Assembly: GCF_042657065.1 (NCBI RefSeq)
Contig: NZ_JBHSNF010000002.1
Location: 186,001-250,000 of the forward strand
Origin: Rhodanobacter ginsengisoli
Lineage (GTDB): Bacteria; Pseudomonadota; Gammaproteobacteria; Xanthomonadales; Rhodanobacteraceae
DNA: 64,000 bases
Direction of reading: 5' to 3'
The notes below the pieces were generated by a model, which was not told where the DNA came from, did not search any database, and worked only from the letters and a program-made list of their open reading frames with translations. Every line of letters begins with the position of its first letter. The first letter of the stretch is position 1. This document shows, piece after piece, positions 33,225-42,418 of the stretch. Position numbers and translations under genes: made by a program.

Positions 33225-34649
33225 ATGAGCACAGCAAACATCGATCCGCCGCGCCGGTTCCTGGGCCAGCCGATGGCCCTGGCCTACCTGAGCTTCACCG
33301 AAGCGTGGGAGCGTTTTTCCTACTACGGCATGACCGCGATCCTGGTGCTGTACATGAGCCAGGCGCTGCTGCTGCCGGGCCATGTCGAGCACATTGCGGG
33401 CTTCACGACATTCCGCTCCGCGCTGGAATCGGTGTTCGGACCGATGACCACGCTGGCGCTGGCGTCGCAGATCATGGGGCTGTACACCGGCCTGGTCTAC
33501 TTCACGCCGGTACTCGGCGGCTGGGTCGCCGACCGCTGGATCGGCCGTCGGCTCGCGGTGATGCTCGGCGCGGTGATGATGAGCGCGGGCCATCTGGCGA
33601 TGGCGTTCGATGCCTCGTTCCTGCTGGCCCTGCTGCTGCTGATCGTCGGCTGCGGCCTGCTGAAGGGCAACATCTCGACCCAGGTCGGCGAGCTCTACGC
33701 CGAAACCGACGGCGAAGGGCGTACCCGCGCGTTCGCGATCTTCTCGATCGGCATCAACGTGGGTGCGGTGGTCGGACCGTTGACGTGCGGCCTGCTGGCC
33801 CAGCTCTATGGCTGGCACGCGGGCTTCGGTCTGGCCGGGGTGCTGATGCTGATCGGCCTGCTGACCTACATCGCCGGCTTCCGCTACCTGCCGCGGGACC
33901 GGCCCCGCGCGATCCCGACACAGGCGAAGGCGCCGCTCGATCGTCGCCAACGGCGCATCGTCTGGGCATTGGCCGTGGTCTCCGCGATCACGATCTTCCA
34001 GAGCGTCAGCTATTACCAGAACACCAACCTGGCACTGATCTGGATCAACCGCAGCGTCGACCTGGACCTGCTCGGCTTCCATGTGCCGGTAGCCTGGTTC
34101 AACTCGATCGACCCGCTGGCCAGCATCATGGGCGTGCCGCTCCTGTTCGCGCTGTGGCGACGCCAGGCCGCGCGCGGCCGCGAACCGGACGACCTGGGCA
34201 AGATCGGCACCGGCGCATGGATGGCCGCCGCGGCCAACCTGCTGCTGGTGGCGGCCTGCCTGTTCGGCACGCGCATCCCGGTGATCGTGCCGCTGCTCTA
34301 CGACATGATCCTCGGCATTTCGTTCCTGTACTACTGGCCCACCCTGCTCGCGCTGGTCTCGCGCGCCGCGCCAGCGTCGATCAAGGCGACCCTGATGGGC
34401 GCGGTCTTCCTGTCGCTGTTTCTCGCCAACATGATCATCGGCTGGCTCGGCGGCTTCTACGAAAGCATGACGCCCACCGCCTTCTGGGCCATGCACGCCG
34501 GCATCGCGTCCCTCGGTGGCGTGCTGGCATTCGTGCTGAGACGACCGCTGATGCGGGCATTGGCGATCGACGACCCGGAAACGCGGCGTATGCCGAACCC
34601 CGACCGGCCGGTCATGACTCCGGCGATCCTCGACGCATCGACGGATTGA
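33225..34649 (+). CDS. POT/PTR-family proton-coupled oligopeptide transporter
   Basis: A 474-residue MFS-fold transporter with the POT signature EAWERFSYYGM (ExxERFxYY) in helix 1 and a second PTR motif region AFAIFSIGINVGAVVGPLTCG. LLKGNISTQVGELY also fits the family. It imports di- and tripeptides with protons. The gene stands alone between phbB (124 bp) and kmo (75 bp). Substrate range is not readable. Confidence 0.92.
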   Translation: MSTANIDPPRRFLGQPMALAYLSFTEAWERFSYYGMTAILVLYMSQALLLPGHVEHIAGFTTFRSALESVFGPMTTLALASQIMGLYTGLVYFTPVLGGWVADRWIGRRLAVMLGAVMMSAGHLAMAFDASFLLALLLLIVGCGLLKGNISTQVGELYAETDGEGRTRAFAIFSIGINVGAVVGPLTCGLLAQLYGWHAGFGLAGVLMLIGLLTYIAGFRYLPRDRPRAIPTQAKAPLDRRQRRIVWALAVVSAITIFQSVSYYQNTNLALIWINRSVDLDLLGFHVPVAWFNSIDPLASIMGVPLLFALWRRQAARGREPDDLGKIGTGAWMAAAANLLLVAACLFGTRIPVIVPLLYDMILGISFLYYWPTLLALVSRAAPASIKATLMGAVFLSLFLANMIIGWLGGFYESMTPTAFWAMHAGIASLGGVLAFVLRRPLMRALAIDDPETRRMPNPDRPVMTPAILDASTD

Positions 34650-34724
34650 GCCAGCCGCGCCCTCGCCGCACTCGCCGGGATTGCAGTCTCCCGCGGCTTG
34701 CGGAACAGTGGGCGAATTCCCCAC

Positions 34725-36140
34725 ATGGATCGCAGCATGGCGCAGCAACCCATCACCCTGATTGGCGGCGGACTGGTCGGCGCGTTGCTCGCCCTGCAAC
34801 TGGCGCAACGTGGCTTTGCGGTCGAACTGTTCGAGAAGCGGCCCGATCCCCGCCACACCGGATTTCGGGGCGGTCGCTCGATCAACCTGGCGCTGGCCGA
34901 GCGTGGCCTGCAGGCCCTGCGCAGCGCCGGACTGGCCGACGACGTGTTGCAGCATGCGGTGATGATGCGCGGACGCATGGTGCATGGAATCGACGGCAGC
35001 TGCGGCCTGCAGCGCTACGGTGTCGACGACAGCGAGGTGATCTGGTCGGTCTCCCGCGGTGCGCTGAACGTGCTGCTGCTGGACGCCGCCGAGGCCGCCG
35101 GAGTGACGATGCATTTCGGGCAGTCGCTGGTCGATGCCGACTTCGAGCGGCGACGCATTCGACTCGCCGATGACGCCGGTGTCGTGCGGGAGATGCCGGT
35201 CGGCATGCTGATCGGTGCCGACGGCGCCGGCTCGGCGCTGCGCGCGGCGATGAATGCACACACGCCGTTGGGCGAGCGGATCGAATCGCTCGGCCATGGC
35301 TACAAGGAGCTGGAGATTCCGCCCGCCGGCGAACTGCCGTCCGCCGTGTTGCAGCTCAGCGGCGGCCACGACCAGTTCGCACTGGAGCCCAACGCACTGC
35401 ATATCTGGCCACGCGGTGGCTACATGTGCATCGCCCTGCCGAACACCGAGGGCAGCTTCACCGTCACCCTGTTCCTGCCCGCCCAGGGGGCCGCACCGAG
35501 TTTCGCCACCCTGCCCGACGCGGCCAGCGCCGCCGCCTTCTTCAGCGAGCAGTTCCCCGGCCTGCTGCCGCTGCTGCCGCGTTTCAGCGAAGACTACGAC
35601 CACAACCCGGTGGGCACCCTGTCGACGCTGTACCTGCAACGCTGGCACCTGGACGGGCGCGCGCTGCTGGTGGGCGACGCCGCCCACGCGATCGTGCCGT
35701 TCCATGGCCAGGGCATGAATTGCGGCTTCGAGGACACCGTGGTGCTGGCGAATCTGCTGGCGGCGGCGCCGGACGACAGCGCCGAGGTGTTCGCCGAGTT
35801 CCAGCGCGTGCGCCAGCCCAACGCGGACGCCATCGCCACGATGGCGCTGGAAAACTACATCGAGATGCGCGACTCGGTCGCCGACCCGCACTACCTGGCC
35901 AAGCGCGAACTGGGCGCCTTGCTGGCGGCGCGGATCCCCGGGCACTACATGGCGCGCTATCGGCTGGTCACGTTCACCCATGTGCCCTACGCCTACGCGC
36001 TGGAGCGCGGCCGTGCCCAGGATGCCTTGCTGGAACAGCTGCTGCGCGATGTGCCGCGGGTGGCGGACATCGATCTCGATGCAGCGGCGCGGCTGTTCCG
36101 GTCCAGCCTGGCGCCGTTGCCGGCCCTGCGGCATGGATGA
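34725..36140 (+). CDS. kmo: Kynurenine 3-monooxygenase
   Basis: A 471-residue FAD monooxygenase converting L-kynurenine to 3-hydroxykynurenine with NADPH and O2. FAD motifs are ITLIGGGLVGALLALQLAQR, the GRSINLALAERG segment typical of Kmo, and GDAAHAIVPFHGQGMNCGFE. The C-terminus is membrane-prone in this family. The ATG at 34725 is used; an ATG four codons later (MAQQP) is equally possible. The next gene overlaps by 8 bp. In xanthomonads this route feeds NAD or 3-hydroxyanthranilate formation; other kynurenine genes are not in the window. Confidence 0.94.
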   Translation: MDRSMAQQPITLIGGGLVGALLALQLAQRGFAVELFEKRPDPRHTGFRGGRSINLALAERGLQALRSAGLADDVLQHAVMMRGRMVHGIDGSCGLQRYGVDDSEVIWSVSRGALNVLLLDAAEAAGVTMHFGQSLVDADFERRRIRLADDAGVVREMPVGMLIGADGAGSALRAAMNAHTPLGERIESLGHGYKELEIPPAGELPSAVLQLSGGHDQFALEPNALHIWPRGGYMCIALPNTEGSFTVTLFLPAQGAAPSFATLPDAASAAAFFSEQFPGLLPLLPRFSEDYDHNPVGTLSTLYLQRWHLDGRALLVGDAAHAIVPFHGQGMNCGFEDTVVLANLLAAAPDDSAEVFAEFQRVRQPNADAIATMALENYIEMRDSVADPHYLAKRELGALLAARIPGHYMARYRLVTFTHVPYAYALERGRAQDALLEQLLRDVPRVADIDLDAAARLFRSSLAPLPALRHG

Positions 36141-36540
36141 GTTCCTGCTCGAGGCGTTCCGCGCCACGGCCTACTACGTCAGCCTGGACACGGTGACCTG
36201 GGCGACGATACGCGTCGACCTGCCGTTGCCCCGCGAACTCGTCTCCGTTGTCGGTGCGCGTCCGTGGGGCTTCATCACGGCCTGGAACCCGCAGGCACGC
36301 AGGCGCCCCGCCGCGGAAAACCTGGCCGCGCAACACGAGTTGCTGAGCGCCCTGAAGAACCGGCCGGATGTCGACGTCTACGCGGCCCTCGGTGTCGGCA
36401 CCAGCGGCTGGGCCGAACCGAGCCTGTTCGCGATCGGAGCGGACGTCGCGGTGCTGGATCGCCTGTCCCGCGACCACGCACAACTGGCCTACGTCCATGG
36501 CCACGCCGACGGCATCGCCCTGTTGCGACTGCTGGAATGA
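36133..36540 (+). CDS. DUF3293 domain protein
   Basis: A 135-residue soluble protein with the DUF3293 core (YYVSLD, then WGFITAWNPQARRRP near residue 45). No catalytic residues are recognised and the function is unknown. It overlaps kmo by 8 bp and is probably translated with it; this pairing may point to a link with tryptophan catabolism, but that is only inference. Confidence 0.8.
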   Translation: MDEFLLEAFRATAYYVSLDTVTWATIRVDLPLPRELVSVVGARPWGFITAWNPQARRRPAAENLAAQHELLSALKNRPDVDVYAALGVGTSGWAEPSLFAIGADVAVLDRLSRDHAQLAYVHGHADGIALLRLLE

Positions 36541-36601
36541 CCGGGCCAGCGGCAGCGCGCCGCATGGACAAGCGCCATCGGCATTGCGGACAATCGCGGC
36601 A

Positions 36602-37237
36602 ATGATTGCCACGACTCCCTCTGTGCCCCTGCTCGAAGCACGTGCGTTGAGCTTCCTGCGCCAGGACGAACCGGTGTTCGCGCCGATCGATTTCCAGCTG
36701 GATGCCGGCGAACTGGCGCTGATCGAGGGCGACAACGGCAGCGGCAAGACCACCTTGATGCGCATCCTTGCCGGCCTGCTGCACGTGGGCGCCGGCGAAC
36801 TGTTCTGGCGTGGCAAGCCGATGCAGCGGGACGACTGCATCGGCGAGATCCTGTTCCTCGGCCACCAACTCGGCCTCAAGGCCGACCTGAACCCGCGTGA
36901 AAACCTGCTGATCGCAGCCGGCCTGAACGGCTACCGCGACGGCTCCGGCATCGCCTCCGTGCTGGACGAAATCGGTCTGGGCGGCTTCGAGGACGAACCC
37001 GTGCGGCGACTGTCCGCCGGCCAGAAGAAGCGGGTCGCGCTGGCCCGCCTGCTGTTGCTGCCGGCCTCGTTGTGGCTCCTGGACGAGCCGTACGCAAACC
37101 TTGACCGCATCGGCATCGCGCTGGTCAACCGTCTGCTGGAGAAGCACCTCGCCGCCGGCGGCGCGGCGCTGGTGACCAGTCACGGCGCGGTGAGCTTCCA
37201 TGGCGGCGAACCGCGCCACATCCGGATCCACGCATGA
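36602..37237 (+). CDS. ccmA: Cytochrome c maturation ATP-binding protein CcmA
   Basis: A 211-residue ATPase of the CcmABCD complex that releases haem-loaded CcmE. Walker A GDNGSGKTTLM, signature LSAGQKKRVALARL (the Ala variant usual for CcmA), Walker B LWLLDEPYANLD, and TSHG. It begins a nine-gene ccm operon with mostly 4-bp overlaps; this gene overlaps ccmB by 4 bp. Confidence 0.95.
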   Translation: MIATTPSVPLLEARALSFLRQDEPVFAPIDFQLDAGELALIEGDNGSGKTTLMRILAGLLHVGAGELFWRGKPMQRDDCIGEILFLGHQLGLKADLNPRENLLIAAGLNGYRDGSGIASVLDEIGLGGFEDEPVRRLSAGQKKRVALARLLLLPASLWLLDEPYANLDRIGIALVNRLLEKHLAAGGAALVTSHGAVSFHGGEPRHIRIHA

Positions 37238-37920
37238 CGCGCCCCGGCCTGGCCGCCGCCTGCGCGGCGATGCTTCGACGCGACCTCACACTGGCCTGGC
37301 GCCGGCGCGGCGACATCGCGATGCCGGTGCTGTACGCGGTGATCGTGACGATGCTGTTTCCGTTCGCGCTGGGACCGGAAGACACGCTGCTGCAGCGCAT
37401 CGCCGGCGGCGTGGTGCTGGTGACGGTGCTGCTGGCGATGCTGCTGGCGCTGGACGCGATGTTCTCCAGCGATGTCGAGGATGGCTCGCTGGAGCAACTG
37501 GTGCTGGCGCCGCAACCGCTGGCGCTGATGATGGGCATGAAGATCCTCGCCCACTGGATGACCACGGCGCTGCCGCTGATCGTGATCGCTCCGCTGCTGG
37601 CCGCGATGCTGCACCTGCCCGGCGCGGTGATTCCGGTGCTGCTGCTGGCCCTGCTGCTGGCCACGCCGCTGCTCAGCCTGCTCGGCGCGGTGCTGGTGGC
37701 GCTGACGGCCGGCACCCGGCGCTCTGGTATGCTTCTCGCCCTGATGCTGCTGCCGCTGTGCGTGCCCGCGGTGATCTTCGCCGCGGGTGCCGTGGCCGCC
37801 GCGCAGCAGGGATTGCCATGGATTGCGCCTCTCGCCTGGCTCGGAGCCGCACTGGTCCTGGCCATGGTCCTGGCCCCCCTGGCCTGCGCGGCCGCCCTCC
37901 GTATCGCCCTGGACGCCTGA
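37234..37920 (+). CDS. ccmB: Haem exporter/Ccm complex membrane protein CcmB
   Basis: A 228-residue protein with six predicted helices, starting after LRRDLTLAWRRRGDI. VEDGSLEQLVLAPQPL in the cytoplasmic loop is a CcmB feature. It forms the membrane part of the CcmAB transporter. Overlaps ccmA (4 bp); ccmC begins 9 bp later. Confidence 0.95.
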   Translation: MTRPGLAAACAAMLRRDLTLAWRRRGDIAMPVLYAVIVTMLFPFALGPEDTLLQRIAGGVVLVTVLLAMLLALDAMFSSDVEDGSLEQLVLAPQPLALMMGMKILAHWMTTALPLIVIAPLLAAMLHLPGAVIPVLLLALLLATPLLSLLGAVLVALTAGTRRSGMLLALMLLPLCVPAVIFAAGAVAAAQQGLPWIAPLAWLGAALVLAMVLAPLACAAALRIALDA

Positions 37921-37929
37921 CGACCCATC

Positions 37930-38688
37930 ATGTCTAACTGGATCCCGCTCTGGCTGCACAAGCTCTCCTCGCCGCCGACGTTCTACCGTTTCGCCGGTAC
38001 GCTGCGCCCGTGGGCCATGGCCCTGGCGGTGCTGTTCGGAGTCATCGCGCTGTACGGCGGACTGGTGCTGGCGCCGGCCGACTACCAGCAGGGTGACGCC
38101 TATCGGATCATCTTCATCCATGTGCCCTGCGCCTGGATGAGCATGTTCGTCTATGGCGTGATGGGCGTGTCCTCGCTGATCGCGCTGGTGTGGCGGATCA
38201 AGCTGGCCGAAGTGGTGGCGATGGAGTCCGCACCGATCGGGGCGGCGTTCACCTTCATCACCCTGGTCACCGGTTCGCTGTGGGGCAAGCCGATGTGGGG
38301 CACCTGGTGGACCTGGGATGCCCGGCTGACCTCCGAGCTGGTGCTGCTGTTCCTCTACCTGGGCGTGATCGGGCTGTACCACGCGTTCGAGGATCGCCGC
38401 CAGGGCGCCCGTGCCGCGGCCTTCCTGGCGTTGATCGGCATCATCAACGTGCCGATCGTGCATTTCTCGGTCAACTGGTGGAATACCCTGCACCAGGGCA
38501 GCACCGTCAAGCTGTTCGGCCCCTCGAAGATCGCCTGGGACATGTTGTGGCCGCTGCTGGCGATGACGCTGGCAACCAAGTTCTACTATGTCGCCAGCCT
38601 GTTCCACCGCGCGCGCACCGACCTGCTGGCGCTGGAAGGCGGCAAGGACTGGGTGCGCCAGATCGCCGAAGACGAGGCCCGGAAATGA
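37930..38688 (+). CDS. ccmC: Cytochrome c maturation protein CcmC (haem handling)
   Basis: A 252-residue six-helix protein with the tryptophan-rich haem motif WGTWWTWDARLTSELVLL and flanking haem-ligand histidines (IIFIHVPCAWMSM, and IVHFSVNWWNTLHQGS). It delivers haem to CcmE in the periplasm. The stop overlaps the ccmD ATG. Confidence 0.96.
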   Translation: MSNWIPLWLHKLSSPPTFYRFAGTLRPWAMALAVLFGVIALYGGLVLAPADYQQGDAYRIIFIHVPCAWMSMFVYGVMGVSSLIALVWRIKLAEVVAMESAPIGAAFTFITLVTGSLWGKPMWGTWWTWDARLTSELVLLFLYLGVIGLYHAFEDRRQGARAAAFLALIGIINVPIVHFSVNWWNTLHQGSTVKLFGPSKIAWDMLWPLLAMTLATKFYYVASLFHRARTDLLALEGGKDWVRQIAEDEARK

Positions 38689-38915
38689 GCGCACTGCATG
38701 CTTTCCTGGCCATGGGCGGTTACGCCCTCTACGTCTGGCCGGCCTACGCGGTGTTCTTCATCGTGCTGATCGCCGACACCGTCGCCCCCTCGCTGCGCCG
38801 CCGCCGCGTGCTGCGCGACCTTCGTGTACGCATGGCGCGACAGGTCAGCCGGCAGGAGCGGTCGCGAGCGGATCATCCCGACGACAACCCCACATTCACT
38901 TCCGCGTCCCCTTGA
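38685..38915 (+). CDS. ccmD: Cytochrome c maturation protein CcmD
   Basis: A 76-residue single-helix protein starting MSALHAFLAMGGYALYVWPA, the classic CcmD opening, followed by a helix and a basic tail (LRRRRVLRDLRVRMARQ). CcmD joins CcmABC to CcmE. The ATG at 38685 overlaps the ccmC stop as ATGA. Confidence 0.93.
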   Translation: MSALHAFLAMGGYALYVWPAYAVFFIVLIADTVAPSLRRRRVLRDLRVRMARQVSRQERSRADHPDDNPTFTSASP

Positions 38916-38932
38916 GGGAATGGTCCAGCGCA

Positions 38933-39409
38933 ATGCCCATGAATCCCACCCGTAAACGCCGGCTCATCATCGTGATCCTGGTCATCCTTGCCGCTGCCAC
39001 CGCGGGCGGCCTGGGTGTGTATGCGCTGCAGCAGAACATGAACTACCTGTTCACCCCGAGCCAGGTGCAGTCCGGGCAGGCCGACGGCCACCGGACGTTC
39101 CGCCTCGGCGGCATGGTCAAGGCCGGCTCGATCCAGCGCGGCAGCGATTCGCTCAAGGTCACCTTCACGGTGGTCGATGCGGGCGGCGCGATGCCGGTGG
39201 AGTACACCGGCATCCTGCCCGACCTGTTCCGCGACAACCAGTCGGTGATCGCCACCGGCCACATGGACGGCGCCCGCTTCGTCGCCACCGAAGTGCTGGC
39301 CAAGCACGACGAGACCTACATGCCGAAAGAGCTGAAGGACGCCATGGCCAAGGCGCATGCCGAGAAGAAGATCAAGGACGCGGCCGCCGCGCAGGACAAG
39401 ATGCCATGA
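38933..39409 (+). CDS. ccmE: Cytochrome c-type biogenesis haem chaperone CcmE
   Basis: A 158-residue periplasmic haem chaperone anchored by helix LIIVILVILAAATAGGLGVY. The covalent haem-binding His and nearby Tyr are in LAKHDETYMPKEL (HxxxY). GMVKAGSIQRGSDSL and YTGILPDLFRDNQSVIATG are family motifs. Overlaps ccmF by 4 bp. Confidence 0.96.
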   Translation: MPMNPTRKRRLIIVILVILAAATAGGLGVYALQQNMNYLFTPSQVQSGQADGHRTFRLGGMVKAGSIQRGSDSLKVTFTVVDAGGAMPVEYTGILPDLFRDNQSVIATGHMDGARFVATEVLAKHDETYMPKELKDAMAKAHAEKKIKDAAAAQDKMP

Positions 39410-41379
39410 CCCCCGAACTCGGCCAGCTCGCGCTGATCCTCGCCCTGCTGCTGGCACTGGCCCAGGGTGTCCTGCCGCTGATCGGCGCCTGGCGCGGCAA
39501 CCGCGCGCTGATGGCCGTGGCGCGCCCCGCCGCGGCGGGCCAGGCGGTGTTCGTGGCGATCGCGTTCGGCATCCTGGTGTGGGCGTTCCTGCACTTCGAC
39601 TTCTCGGTGCAGTACGTGGCCGACAACTCCAACCTGGCGCTGCCGTGGTACTACCGCATCGCCGCGGTGTGGGGCGCGCACGAGGGTTCGCTGCTGCTGT
39701 GGATCCTGATCCTCAATGTCTGGACGGTGACGCTGGCCGCGTTCAGCCAGAAGCTGCCCGAGGTGTTCGCCTCGCGGGTACTGGCCGTGATGGGGCTCGT
39801 CGCGGTGGGCTTCCTGGCCTTCATCATCTTCACCTCCGATCCGTTCGGACGGCTGTTGCCGATGCCGGGCGACGGTGCCGACCTGAATCCGGTGCTGCAG
39901 GATCCGGGCATGACCTTCCACCCGCCGGTGCTGTACACGGGCTACGTCGGCTTCTCGGTGGCGTTCGCGTTCTCGATTGCCGCCCTGCTCGGCGGCGAGC
40001 TGGAGCAGGCCTGGGTGCGCTGGGCGCGGCCATGGACCAATGTGGCCTGGGGCTTCCTCACCCTCGGCATCGTGGCCGGCAGCTGGTGGGCCTATGCCGA
40101 GCTCGGCTGGGGTGGCTGGTGGTTCTGGGACCCGGTCGAGAATGCCAGTTTCATGCCCTGGCTGGTCGGCCTGGCGCTGATCCATGCGCAGGCCGTCACC
40201 GAAAAACGGGGGTCGCTGCGCGCCTGGACGATCCTGCTGTCGATCTTCGCGTTTTCGCTGAGCCTGCTGGGTACCTTCCTGGTGCGCTCGGGCGTGCTTA
40301 CCTCGGTGCATGCATTCGCCTCCGACCCGCGCCGCGGCATCTTCATCCTGGCTTTCCTGACCATCGTGGTGGGCGGCTCGCTGGTGTTGTACGCGCTGCG
40401 CGCGCCCAAGGTCGCCGGCGGCAAGTCGTTCCGGTTGCTGTCGCGCGAAACCCTGCTGCTGATCGGCAACCTGATGTTCACGGTGGCCGCGGCGATGGTG
40501 CTGCTGGGCACACTGTTCCCGCTGATCGGCGACGCGCTGAACCTGGGCCGGATCTCGGTCGGCCCGCCCTATTTCGGCTTCCTGTTTCCGCTGCTGATGC
40601 TGCCGGTGGTCCTGCTTATGCCGTTCGGGCCGTTCCTGCGCTGGGGCCAGGGCGATACCGCGGCCGTGAAGAGCCTGCTGTTGCGCGTGCTGATCGCGGC
40701 AGTGGCCTGCGCGATCATCGCGGCGTTCTTCGTGCATGGCCAGGTCAAGGCCATCGTCGGCGTCGCTGCCGCGGCCTGGATCGCCGTGGGCGTGCTGCTT
40801 TACACCTACAAGCGCTGGCGCGAGGCTCCCCGTGGCCGCCGCTATCCGGCCGAGATGGCCGGCATGTTGCTGGCCCACTTCGGCATGGCGGTATTCGTGG
40901 CCGGGGTGCTGCTGTCCGAATCGCTCAGCGTGAGCAGCGACGTGCGGATGATTCCCGGGCAGAGCCACGACATCGGCGGCTATGACCTTCGCTTCGACAG
41001 CGTGCAGCGCACCACGGGCCCGAACTGGCACGCCGACCAGGGCGTGATCACGGTCACCCGCAACGGCGATCCGGTCACCACCATGCGCCCGCAGAAGCGC
41101 ACCTACGCCGGCGACCGGGTGCAGACCGAGTCCGCGGTGGACGCCGGTTTCACCCGCGACCTGTATGTGGCGCTGGGCGAACCGATGGATGCCGGCAACA
41201 TCCATGGCGCGTGGTCGCTTCGGCTTTACTACAAGCCGTTCATCCGCTGGATCTGGGGCGGCGGCCTGCTGATGATGCTGGGTGGATTCGTCTGCGCCAC
41301 CGACCGGCGCTTCCGAGTCAAGCGCGTGGCCGAAGTGGCGAATGGCGGTGATTTGCTGGCGCAGGAATCGCGCGCATGA
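39406..41379 (+). CDS. ccmF: Haem lyase subunit CcmF
   Basis: A 657-residue polytopic haem lyase core. The WWD domain WGGWWFWDPVENASFMPW is intact, with YRIAAVWGAHEGSLLLWIL upstream. It transfers haem from CcmE to apocytochrome together with CcmH and CcmI. Overlaps ccmE and ccmG by 4 bp each. Confidence 0.97.
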   Translation: MTPELGQLALILALLLALAQGVLPLIGAWRGNRALMAVARPAAAGQAVFVAIAFGILVWAFLHFDFSVQYVADNSNLALPWYYRIAAVWGAHEGSLLLWILILNVWTVTLAAFSQKLPEVFASRVLAVMGLVAVGFLAFIIFTSDPFGRLLPMPGDGADLNPVLQDPGMTFHPPVLYTGYVGFSVAFAFSIAALLGGELEQAWVRWARPWTNVAWGFLTLGIVAGSWWAYAELGWGGWWFWDPVENASFMPWLVGLALIHAQAVTEKRGSLRAWTILLSIFAFSLSLLGTFLVRSGVLTSVHAFASDPRRGIFILAFLTIVVGGSLVLYALRAPKVAGGKSFRLLSRETLLLIGNLMFTVAAAMVLLGTLFPLIGDALNLGRISVGPPYFGFLFPLLMLPVVLLMPFGPFLRWGQGDTAAVKSLLLRVLIAAVACAIIAAFFVHGQVKAIVGVAAAAWIAVGVLLYTYKRWREAPRGRRYPAEMAGMLLAHFGMAVFVAGVLLSESLSVSSDVRMIPGQSHDIGGYDLRFDSVQRTTGPNWHADQGVITVTRNGDPVTTMRPQKRTYAGDRVQTESAVDAGFTRDLYVALGEPMDAGNIHGAWSLRLYYKPFIRWIWGGGLLMMLGGFVCATDRRFRVKRVAEVANGGDLLAQESRA

Positions 41380-41918
41380 GTCGTCTGATGCCGCTCTTCG
41401 GTTTCCTGCTGCTGGTGGCGCTGTTCGGCTTCGGCATCTGGTGGAACAGCCAGCACGATCAGACCGCGATCCCGTCGCCGCTGATCGACAAGGCGGCACC
41501 GGCCTTCAACCTGCCGAAGCTGTACGAGCCCGAGACCAGCGTCAGCAAGGCCGACCTGCTGGGCAAACCCTATCTGCTCAACGTGTTCGCCAGCTGGTGC
41601 ATCGAGTGCGGCGTGGAGCATCCGGTGCTGGAAGCGGAAGGCCCGACGCTCGGCGTGCTGCTGGTCGGCTACAACTACAAGGACGCGCCGGCGGATGCCA
41701 AGCGCTGGCTCGCTGAACATGGCAATCCGTACCAGTTGCTGATCGCCGACGAATCCGGCCGTACCGCGATCGACTTCGGCGTGTACGGTGCACCGGAGAG
41801 TTTCCTGATCGACGCCAGGGGCGTGATCCGCTACAAGCACATCGGCCCGCTGACACCCGAAGTGGTCGCCAACGAACTGAAGCCGGCGATCGCCTCGATG
41901 CTGAAGGAGGCCCCATGA
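41376..41918 (+). CDS. ccmG: Thiol:disulfide oxidoreductase CcmG/DsbE
   Basis: A 180-residue membrane-anchored thioredoxin-fold protein (anchor PLFGFLLLVALFGFGIWW). The active site is ASWCIECGVEHPVL, a CxxC with acidic CIEC, and the cis-Pro region GVYGAPESFLIDARG is present. It keeps apocytochrome cysteines reduced. Start overlaps ccmF as ATGA. Confidence 0.95.
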   Translation: MSRLMPLFGFLLLVALFGFGIWWNSQHDQTAIPSPLIDKAAPAFNLPKLYEPETSVSKADLLGKPYLLNVFASWCIECGVEHPVLEAEGPTLGVLLVGYNYKDAPADAKRWLAEHGNPYQLLIADESGRTAIDFGVYGAPESFLIDARGVIRYKHIGPLTPEVVANELKPAIASMLKEAP

Positions 41919-42418
41919 TGCGGCCTGTCCCCGGGCGGGAGCGTGACTCCCGGCCGAAGCACTTTCGCGCACCGGTGGCGCTGCTGCGGCTGCTGTTCCT
42001 GACGATGCTGGCATTGGCCGGCCTCGCCCATGCGCAGGCGATCGAGCCCATGCCGTTCGCCAGCCACGCCCAGGAGCTGCGCTTCCAGCAGTTGACCCGG
42101 CAACTGCGCTGCCCGATGTGCCAGAACGAGACGCTGGCCGATTCCAACGCGCCCATCGCACGCGACCTGCGCAACCAGATCTTCCAGCTGATGCAGCAGG
42201 GCAAGAGCGACGAACAGATCAAGCAGTATCTGGTCGCCCGCTATTCCGACTACGTGCTGTACGACCCGCCGTTGCAGCCCAGCACCTGGCTGCTGTGGTT
42301 CGGGCCACTGTTGATACTGCTCGGCGGTGCCGCCGTGGTGGTGATGGCCATCCGCAGACGCAACCGCGGCGATGACACAACCACCGAAGCACAGACCGGA
42401 AACGGGGACGACTGGTGA
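41915..42418 (+). CDS. ccmH: Cytochrome c maturation protein CcmH (CcmL-type thiol subunit)
   Basis: A 167-residue protein: signal peptide ending LAGLAHAQA, the redox motif LRCPMCQNETLADSNA, a helical hairpin, and a C-terminal helix (WLLWFGPLLILLGGAAVVVM). It reduces apocytochrome for haem ligation. It lacks the TPR part, which is encoded separately by the next gene. Overlaps ccmG and ccmI by 4 bp. Confidence 0.95.
   Translation: MMRPVPGRERDSRPKHFRAPVALLRLLFLTMLALAGLAHAQAIEPMPFASHAQELRFQQLTRQLRCPMCQNETLADSNAPIARDLRNQIFQLMQQGKSDEQIKQYLVARYSDYVLYDPPLQPSTWLLWFGPLLILLGGAAVVVMAIRRRNRGDDTTTEAQTGNGDDW

Noticed and set aside
33087..36167. A 1026-residue open frame on the minus strand
   Set aside because: It is antisense to phbB end, the POT gene and kmo, is full of Arg/His/Gln, and has no motif; high-GC shadow of real genes.
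37180..38694. A 504-residue minus-strand frame opposite ccmB/ccmC
   Set aside because: Gln/His/Arg-rich shadow; ccmB and ccmC are certain.
39316..41499. A 727-residue minus-strand frame opposite ccmF
   Set aside because: His/Gln/Arg-rich composition typical of antisense reading in high-GC DNA; ccmF is certain on the plus strand.
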